Shown here: piece after piece, positions 60,038 through 64,000 of the stretch
Position numbering within the stretch: position 1 is the stretch's first letter
Layout of the letters: every line of letters starts with the position of its first letter
Assembly: GCF_024266705.1 (NCBI RefSeq)
Contig: NZ_CP100756.1
Location: forward strand, 1,364,001-1,428,000
DNA from: Natrinema gelatinilyticum
Lineage (GTDB): Archaea > Halobacteriota > Halobacteria > Halobacteriales > Natrialbaceae
Direction: 5' to 3'
DNA: 64,000 nt
Position numbers and translations under genes: made by a program
The notes under the pieces: model-generated
What the model was told of the DNA's origin: nothing
Databases searched by the model: none
The model's input: only the letters and a program-made list of their open reading frames with translations

Positions 60038-60733
60038 TCACCGTCTGGCCGCCACTACCTTCGGGAGGGCGGCCACGGCGGCTCCGATGGTGACAAAAAC
60101 GATCGCGGTGGTGCCAATCGAGACGACCGTCCCGAAATCGGTCGAAGCGGTAACGGTCGGTACTTCCTCGTTGATGCCGGCGTCCCGGTCGGGCGACCAC
60201 TCGGCAGTCATCGAGAGGCCAACCATCAGGATGACGTAGCACCCGACCAGCGAGCCGAGTGCGAGGCCGGCCTCCCGGCGCGTCTCGAGATGGGCGTATC
60301 GGACGACGAGGTAGCCGGCGGCGAGCAACACGACGGTCGGGACGAGGGCTGCGACGTGGCTGGTGAGTCCGCGAATGAAGCCGAACGCACCTTGTATCGT
60401 CTCGCCACGACGTTCGAGCGTCACCCCATGATTCCCCAGCGTCACGAGTCCCGTTATTGCCAGGCGACTCGGACGTGTCTCCCCTCCATCGAATACCCCC
60501 CCTGCGAACATCGCTCCGACCAGCTGGTAGAGTACCGTGAAGACGACGACGAAGGCGCTTACGCCCACGACGGCGCCGGCTTTCCAGGGCCGGACGACCA
60601 GTTGATTTCGAACTCGACGCGGTGCGGTGTCAGATCCGTCGTCGTCGACGTCACCGCCATCGTTTGTAGTAGTCGCTTGCTCGTCCTCGAGACGCGGCCC
60701 CTTCTCGTATTCGAATTGTCGCTCGGACGGCAT
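60038..60733 (-). CDS. Haloarchaeal four-helix membrane protein, unknown
   Basis: A 231-residue protein. The N-terminal 45 residues are acidic and disordered (DEQATTTNDGGDVDDDGSD). Four to five hydrophobic helices follow (AGAVVGVSAFVVVFTVLYQL, AALVPTVVLLAAGYLVVRYA, GLALGSLVGCYVILMVGLSM, VVSIGTTAIVFVTIGAAVAA). Similar tail-disordered membrane proteins are frequent in haloarchaea; function unknown. It lies between serA and serB but transcribed opposite to serB. Confidence 0.7.
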   Translation of the reverse strand: MPSERQFEYEKGPRLEDEQATTTNDGGDVDDDGSDTAPRRVRNQLVVRPWKAGAVVGVSAFVVVFTVLYQLVGAMFAGGVFDGGETRPSRLAITGLVTLGNHGVTLERRGETIQGAFGFIRGLTSHVAALVPTVVLLAAGYLVVRYAHLETRREAGLALGSLVGCYVILMVGLSMTAEWSPDRDAGINEEVPTVTASTDFGTVVSIGTTAIVFVTIGAAVAALPKVVAARR

Positions 60734-60855
60734 GTACTCGCCAACGAGGGCGTGTCGATAATATCTTACGGTGGGATAGGGTTCGAAAACAGGGCGCGCT
60801 CGAGTACACGACGAAACCTGAACTGGTTTATCCGCGGACCGACAATCGGGGAGCG

Positions 60856-61500
60856 ATGACAGTCGTCGCCTTCGACTTCGATGGGACGCTTTCCGACTCC
60901 GAGATGACCGTCCTGCTCGGCGATCGCTGCGGCGTCGCCGCGGACATGGAAGACATCACAGAGCGCGCGATGAACGACGAGATCGGGTATGCCGAGAGCC
61001 TGCGCGAGCGCTCGGCCCTGCTCAAGGGTCTTTCCCAGGCCGACGCCAAAGCTGCCTTCGACGAGGTCGTTCTCCGGGAGGGGGCTGCCGACCTCATCGA
61101 GGACCTGAATGACGCTGGCGTCACGACCGCTATTCTCACGGGGGGGTTCGAACGCGGCGTCGCGGCCGCCCTCGAGCGAGAGGACGTCTCTGTCGACCAC
61201 ATCGTCTCGAACCGGCTCCCGATGGCCGACGGGAACCTGACCGGCGACGTCGAGGGGCCGCTGATCGAGGGCACCAAAGACGACGCGCTCGCAGACCTCG
61301 CCGCCGACGTGGGCGTCGACCTCGCAGAGACTATCGCCGTCGGTGACGGCGCGAACGACCTGCCGATGCTCGAGGTCGCCGGACTCGCAATCGGTTTCGA
61401 ACCCAAACCGGCGGTCGAACCTCACTGTGACGTCGTCGTGACGTCGATGGCCGAGGCCCGCGAGACGTTACTCGAAGAAACCGCCGTCCTCGAGCGCTGA
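60856..61500 (+). CDS. serB: Phosphoserine phosphatase
   Basis: A 214-residue HAD-superfamily enzyme for the last step of serine synthesis. Motif I is VVAFDFDGTLSDSEM, motif II ILTGGFERG, motif III K in EGTKDDALADLAAD, and motif IV AVGDGANDLPMLEVAGLAIG with the two Mg-binding Asp. The helical cap lies at residues 20-75. MTVVAFDF at 60856 is 12 bp after AATCGGG, and GGTTTATCC about 30 bp upstream suits a leaderless promoter. PSP is favoured over other HAD types because of length, cap type and the presence of serA nearby. Confidence 0.9.
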   Translation: MTVVAFDFDGTLSDSEMTVLLGDRCGVAADMEDITERAMNDEIGYAESLRERSALLKGLSQADAKAAFDEVVLREGAADLIEDLNDAGVTTAILTGGFERGVAAALEREDVSVDHIVSNRLPMADGNLTGDVEGPLIEGTKDDALADLAADVGVDLAETIAVGDGANDLPMLEVAGLAIGFEPKPAVEPHCDVVVTSMAEARETLLEETAVLER

Positions 61501-61693
61501 CTGGATCTCGAGCATCACCGTTTCGCTCCGCCCAGCCGTTCCCGAACCCGCTCCGTCCAGTTCCCGCTCAGTGTGGTTCCGACGTATTCGATCGGTTACG
61601 GGATTCGATACCTCTACTCTTCTGATTGTCGCGTTCCGCTATTGTTCGTGATTCGGAGACCGTCAGACACAATAGCTGATTTCGGCATCGAGG

Positions 61694-61716
61694 TATTTAT
61701 TAACTCGAAGTCGAGT
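61694..61716 (+). promoter_or_regulatory. TATA-like box with adjacent ACTCGA-AG-TCGAGT palindrome
   Basis: TATTTATTAA (61694-61703) is followed immediately by the perfect inverted repeat ACTCGA/TCGAGT (61703-61716), 12 bp before the ATG at 61728. Binding of a protein here would cover the transcription start, as expected for a repressor site. Regulator unknown. Confidence 0.4.
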
Positions 61717-61727
61717 AAGTGCACTTG

Positions 61728-62117
61728 ATGATGTGGCAAGACCTGGTATTCACGTTCGGAAGCGCCCTCTCGATCGTCTTTCTCGCGCCCACGCTGCGCG
61801 ATGCCAGTGCACGGGTTCCGCTGGGTACGAGTCTGCCGTCGATGGGGATCGGGTTCGTCTACGCGATGACCTTCTTCACGCTCGGGATGCGGTTCTCCGC
61901 TGCCGGTGCATTCGCTGCCGGTTCGATGTGGTCGCTGATCGCCACGTTCCGTTCTCCCCAGGGCGTTTCGATGACGCTCTTTGCCCACGACAATCTCGCG
62001 CTGTTCGTCTCCGACCTGTCCCACTGGATCGACCGCCGGCGATCCGATCGACCGCACGTCGAACAGTACGTCGGGTTCGATCACATTCGGGCTCATGGGC
62101 AAGGTCACGAGCGTTAG
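61728..62117 (+). CDS. Small haloarchaeal membrane protein
   Basis: A 129-residue protein with two or three helices: WQDLVFTFGSALSIVFLAPT, SMGIGFVYAMTFFTLGMRFS and AAGAFAAGSMWSLIATF. The tail is polar (RRSDRPHVEQYVGFDHIRAH). The pattern 'FxxGSxxSIVxLAPTLRDxxAxVPLGTSLPS' is one I associate with conserved haloarchaeal membrane proteins of unknown role. Three possible starts (GTG 61719, ATG 61728, ATG 61731); 61728 fits the promoter spacing best. Confidence 0.7.
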   Translation: MMWQDLVFTFGSALSIVFLAPTLRDASARVPLGTSLPSMGIGFVYAMTFFTLGMRFSAAGAFAAGSMWSLIATFRSPQGVSMTLFAHDNLALFVSDLSHWIDRRRSDRPHVEQYVGFDHIRAHGQGHER

Positions 62118-62167
62118 CGCCTCTAACTGAGGTTTTCTTGCCGTATTTCGCTCGACGATTTTATCTA

Positions 62168-62257
62168 TAATTGAGGGCGCTCAGCCCCCTTCTGCTCACA
62201 GCGACGCCGTTCGCATGGACAGCGGGACCCAAGGTCCCGCGCTATCCTCAGCGAGCG
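62168..62257 (+). repeat. Structured non-coding repeat, copy B
   Basis: Plus-strand copy of the element at 41741-41831, from TAATTGAGGGCGCTCAGCC through TTCTGCTCACAGCGACGCCG to CTATCCTCAGCGAGCG. About nine in ten bases agree, and the hairpin AGCGGGACC-CAA-GGTCCCGCGCT keeps its stem with a changed loop. It lies in the convergent gap between a membrane-protein gene and metX. No protein is credible. Confidence 0.7.
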
Positions 62258-62260
62258 TCA

Positions 62261-62282
62261 TCAGAACGCGTACGCGTTCTGA
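62261..62282. repeat. Perfect 22-bp palindrome
   Basis: A perfect palindrome (half-site TCAGAACGCGT) directly after repeat copy B and 76 bp from the metX stop. It may belong to the same element, or terminate metX transcription on the minus strand. Confidence 0.7.
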
Positions 62283-62357
62283 TTGGCAGTCAAAAAACAG
62301 CGTTTTCTGACGACGCCCGTAGGCGCGAGCCGAGAGAGGATACAGCGTCGCTTGAAA

Positions 62358-63563
62358 TCACTCGGAAAATAGGCTTGTGTGTACCGGAGCAAAGTCTCCG
62401 GTATCATCAACTTCCGGTCCCGTATCGGTGATCGCACGACCGGCGAGCCCCTCCTCGAGCAGGTCCGACAGCGGCGGACCGACCTTCTCCGGCTCGACGA
62501 GGAAGGCGTCATGACCGTGGTCGGACTCGATCACATGGTGAGCGACGTCGACACCCGTTTCGCGACAGGCGTCGGCCAACGCTTCCGCCTGTTCGACGGT
62601 GAAGTGCCAGTCCCCGGTAAACGAGAGGAGCAGGAGTTCCCCTTCGAACGCGGCCAGCGCGTCGGCGTCGGACTCGTAGCCTGCCGACAGGTCGAAGTCG
62701 TCCATCGCGCGCGTCATATAGAGATAGCTGTTCGCGTCGAACCGGTCGGTGAACTTGTCGGCCTGATAATCGAGATAGGATTCGACCTCGCGATACGGGA
62801 AGAAGGCGGCCGCCGCGTCCGGCGGCTCTTCGCGGACCGTCTCCCTGCCCGCCGAGCGGCGGCCGAACTTGCGGGCCATCGAGGTCTTCGAGAGGTACAT
62901 GATATGCCCGATCTGTCGGGCTCGAGCCAGTCCGGCTTCGGGTGGCTCGCCGCCGTAGTAGTGGCCGCCGTTCCAGTTCGGATCGGACGTGATCGCCCGC
63001 CGGGCGACGGTATCGAGCGCCAGACACTGCGCGTCGAGTCGAGCGGCCGCGGCCACCGCGCAGGCGCGTTCGACGTCGTCCGGAAACCGCCGCAGCCAGT
63101 CGAGGACGTTCATACCACCGACGCTGCCGCCGACGATGGCGTGGATTCGGCCGACGCCAAGTGCGTCCAGCAACTCGCGCTGGGCTCGCGTCCAGTCCCC
63201 GACCGTGACCGGCGGGAAATCGGTGCCGTAGGGCTTGCCCGTCTCCGGGTTCTCGCTCGCGGGGCCTGTCGTCCCGTAACACGAACCGGGCGCGTTCGTA
63301 CAGACCACGTAGTACTCCGTCGTATCGATCGCTTTCCCGGGTCCGACGACGTCGCCCCACCAGGCCCGGGCCTGCCCCGCCGTCTCGCCGCCCGCGTCCG
63401 GCCGACGGGCGACGTGGGCGCTGCCGGTCAGCGCGTGACAGACCAACACCGCGTTGTCGCCCGTAAACTCGCCGTAGGTCTCGTAGGCCACTTCGAGGTT
63501 CGAAATCGACTCCCCGGACTCGAACCGGAACTCCCCGAGGTCGATCCTCTCTTTGGTCGTCAT
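62358..63563 (-). CDS. metX: Homoserine O-acetyltransferase
   Basis: A 401-residue alpha/beta-hydrolase-fold acyltransferase activating homoserine with acetyl-CoA for methionine synthesis. It starts [20 protein letters not shown] and contains [16 protein letters not shown], the nucleophile elbow [20 protein letters not shown] (Ser), [14 protein letters not shown] (Asp) and [16 protein letters not shown] (His). Conserved NCxGSxxGTTGPAS appears as [17 protein letters not shown]. Acetyl rather than succinyl specificity is assumed from the MetX-type architecture. It overlaps the upstream metY-type gene by 4 bp (ATGA), a translationally coupled pair. Confidence 0.95.
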   Translation of the reverse strand: MTTKERIDLGEFRFESGESISNLEVAYETYGEFTGDNAVLVCHALTGSAHVARRPDAGGETAGQARAWWGDVVGPGKAIDTTEYYVVCTNAPGSCYGTTGPASENPETGKPYGTDFPPVTVGDWTRAQRELLDALGVGRIHAIVGGSVGGMNVLDWLRRFPDDVERACAVAAAARLDAQCLALDTVARRAITSDPNWNGGHYYGGEPPEAGLARARQIGHIMYLSKTSMARKFGRRSAGRETVREEPPDAAAAFFPYREVESYLDYQADKFTDRFDANSYLYMTRAMDDFDLSAGYESDADALAAFEGELLLLSFTGDWHFTVEQAEALADACRETGVDVAHHVIESDHGHDAFLVEPEKVGPPLSDLLEEGLAGRAITDTGPEVDDTGDFAPVHTSLFSE

Positions 63564-64000
63564 CGTCGCTCACCTCCCTCTCCAGAGGTTCTCGTTGCCA
63601 CGTCGATGGCTCTTTCGAGGTCCGCCAGGACGTCCTCCGGGTCTTCGATCCCGACCGACATCCGAATCAGGTCGGCGGTGACGCCCGCGTCCTCCCGTTC
63701 GTCGGGGGTGAGCTGGCCGTGAGTCGTGCTGGCGGGGTGGATCACCAGCGTCTTCGCGTCGCCGATGTTCGCGAGGAACTGCGCGAGTTCGACGTTCTCG
63801 CAGAGTGCTTTGCCCGCCTGGAATCCGCCGTCCAGCCCAAACGCGACCATCCCGCCGTAGTCCTCGAGGTACTGCTCGGCGTTGTCGTGGGTCGGGTGGT
63901 CTTCGAGCCCCGGATGCGCGACCCAGGCCACGTCCTCGTGGTCGTCGAGGTAGTCCGCGACGATCGACGCGTTTTCGCAGTGTTTCGCGACGCGGAGGGG
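63560..64000 (-). CDS. O-acetylhomoserine aminocarboxypropyltransferase (MetY-type), C-terminal part
   Basis: The visible 146 C-terminal residues continue beyond the window edge. They belong to the PLP-dependent Cys/Met metabolism family: [60 protein letters not shown] and [20 protein letters not shown] then [20 protein letters not shown]. The PLP lysine lies outside the window. Coupling to metX by a 4-bp overlap indicates O-acetylhomoserine sulfhydrylase, giving homocysteine. Cystathionine gamma-synthase activity cannot be excluded from this part alone. Confidence 0.9.
   Translation of the reverse strand, partial: PLRVAKHCENASIVADYLDDHEDVAWVAHPGLEDHPTHDNAEQYLEDYGGMVAFGLDGGFQAGKALCENVELAQFLANIGDAKTLVIHPASTTHGQLTPDEREDAGVTADLIRMSVGIEDPEDVLADLERAIDVATRTSGEGGERR

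Noticed and set aside
62171..62431. Plus-strand frame over repeat copy B and the metX 3' end
   Set aside because: Crosses hairpins and runs antisense into metX; not conserved as a frame in copy A.

Overview
The window is chromosomal DNA of a halophilic archaeon (class Halobacteria). The proteins are strongly acidic, the DNA is GC-rich with GC-biased third codon positions, and the gene set is haloarchaeal: paired TatC proteins (one single, one double-length), a halophilic 2Fe-2S ferredoxin, an Orc1/Cdc6 protein, aIF1, an amphi-Trp protein, Tat and lipobox signal peptides, and many leaderless starts. A Natrialbales relative (Natrinema/Haloterrigena type) is my guess, from general resemblance only.

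Layout. 0-3.3 kb: small membrane protein, ArsA/Get3 ATPase and a two-gene ABC transporter, all on the minus strand. 3.3-14.3 kb: a broken small gene, uvrC, a DUF2299-like protein, aIF1, two tandem acetyltransferases, an orphan NrfD-type membrane subunit, a metal exporter and uvrB. The 3' ends of uvrC and of the exporter carry the same 81-bp palindromic element with its arms exchanged. 14.4-20.5 kb: DUF4397 Tat protein, SLC13/TrkA-C permease, Orc1/Cdc6 and small proteins. 20.6-24.4 kb: a tight co-directional cluster (zinc-less MDR dehydrogenase, PTPS-like enzyme, GT4 glycosyltransferase, SAM methyltransferase), which is the best candidate here for an undescribed pathway. 24.4-32 kb: MutS-like protein, doubled nitroreductase, DUF368 lipid-carrier transporter and MmgE/PrpD protein. 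32-37 kb: LarE and several broken genes (frameshifted ORF, histidine kinase, nitrite/sulfite reductase tail). 36-39.7 kb: divergent tatC genes.

40.4-42.6 kb is an AT-richer graveyard of mobile elements: an IS1595 (ISH4-type) transposase relic and non-coding, hairpin-rich relics resembling IS200/IS605 tnpB/omegaRNA ends. One of these has a close copy at 62.2 kb. 42.6-47.4 kb: a DUF1059-methyltransferase fusion, VTT/DedA and PAP2-like membrane proteins, and an archaeal ATPase-DUF234 protein that looks acquired. 47.5-54.6 kb: ferredoxin, then two PiT phosphate permeases, a truncated third PiT tail, a UspA protein, a frameshifted membrane gene and a second SLC13/TrkA-C permease, together an anion-transport block. 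54.7-64 kb: hisA, trkH, serA, serB, metX and a partial metY, linking serine and methionine synthesis.

No rRNA, tRNA, CRISPR array or intact insertion sequence was found. All starts, domain names and relic reconstructions come from reading the sequence by eye. No database search was run.
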